A DNA stretch of 5,165 bases, from positions 1 to 5,165 of the forward strand of contig JAOUGF010000200.1 in assembly GCA_029857925.1 (NCBI GenBank), read 5' to 3'. Positions 5,119 to 5,165 of the stretch are shown here, piece by piece; within the stretch, counting starts at the first letter, position 1; each line of letters opens with the position of its first letter. This DNA comes from Gammaproteobacteria bacterium (GTDB lineage: Bacteria > Pseudomonadota > Gammaproteobacteria > S012-40). Below the pieces are notes generated by a model. That model had not been told where the DNA came from, did no database searches, and saw only the letters and a program-made list of their open reading frames with translations. A program made the translations under genes and the position numbers.

Positions 5119-5165
5119 TAGACGTTTCTTGACTCGATTGGGTGGTGCAATAACGATGAAAAATC

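Larger units (their letters stand above)
4777..5163 (-). pseudogene. Possible decayed membrane-protein gene fragment
   Basis: One minus-strand frame reads 38 codons from the window edge (5163-5050), hits TAA (5049-5047), reads 14 codons, hits TGA (5004-5002), then reads 74 codons to TAG (4779-4777). Around the TGA the translation is ELISVLVLIA-stop-AYGFAIIAKYF, which would be a plausible transmembrane helix if the TGA were a mutated Trp codon. It is followed by RGELINLTFNLEPAGRV, which looks protein-like. Two stops in about 128 codons is fewer than random AT-rich DNA would usually give. I recognise no family. The complementary plus frame is also largely open, so this may be a compositional artefact. 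Low confidence. Confidence 0.2.
4473..5165. other. AT-richer region with no supported gene
   Basis: These 693 bases are visibly richer in A and T than the genes to the left. The part nearest 4473 is upstream sequence of the TetR promoter. The plus frame 4736-5089 is open for 117 codons but starts with TTG, lacks a correctly spaced ribosome binding site and has an unconvincing translation. The minus strand shows a broken frame described separately. Small inverted repeats occur at 4638-4660, 5057-5081 and 5098-5118. An ATG at 5156 close to the right edge may open a new plus-strand gene, but only ten bases of it are visible. The base composition and lack of genes fit acquired or decaying DNA (inference). 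Confidence 0.5.

Noticed and set aside
5156..5165. ATG near the right edge as a gene start
   Set aside because: Only ten bases visible and a weak ribosome binding site; cannot be supported as a CDS here.

Overview
The window reads as ordinary chromosomal DNA from a Gammaproteobacterium. It has moderately high G+C in its first 4.4 kb, a Mip/FkpA-type periplasmic FKBP isomerase, and an inner-membrane SohB-type peptidase very close to the enterobacterial protein. This placement is inferred from remembered protein resemblance, not from a search. No rRNA, tRNA, CRISPR array or complete insertion sequence was seen.

Layout. (1) Positions 1-336, minus strand: the N-terminal part of an exported protein I do not recognise, cut by the window edge. 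(2) 337-592: divergent intergenic region without a convincing promoter. (3) 593-1015, plus: a small exported protein with a DUF302-like C-terminal half. (4) 1020-1301, plus: a compact transcription unit that standard gene calling would miss. It has a near-consensus promoter with a perfect TATAAT, a roughly 110-nt leader, a 22-codon hydrophobic ORF with an ideal ribosome binding site, and a strong intrinsic terminator. (5) 1345-2019 and 2117-3109, plus: an FKBP isomerase followed by sohB, two envelope proteins separated by a stable hairpin. (6) 3189-3791 and 3832-4416, minus: a TetR/AcrR regulator followed by a class I SAM methyltransferase, probably one operon. Its only visible promoter lies inside a 29-bp dyad, which fits autorepression. 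sohB and the methyltransferase converge. (7) About 4473-5165: AT-richer DNA with no gene I can support. It holds several small inverted repeats and a doubtful decayed reading frame.

Working together. Items 1, 3, 4 and 5 all concern the cell envelope: two exported proteins, one probable tiny membrane protein, a periplasmic folding catalyst and a membrane peptidase. Strand and spacing support an operon only for TetR-methyltransferase and possibly FKBP-sohB. The most notable item is the 22-residue protein unit. I found no convincing large undescribed system.
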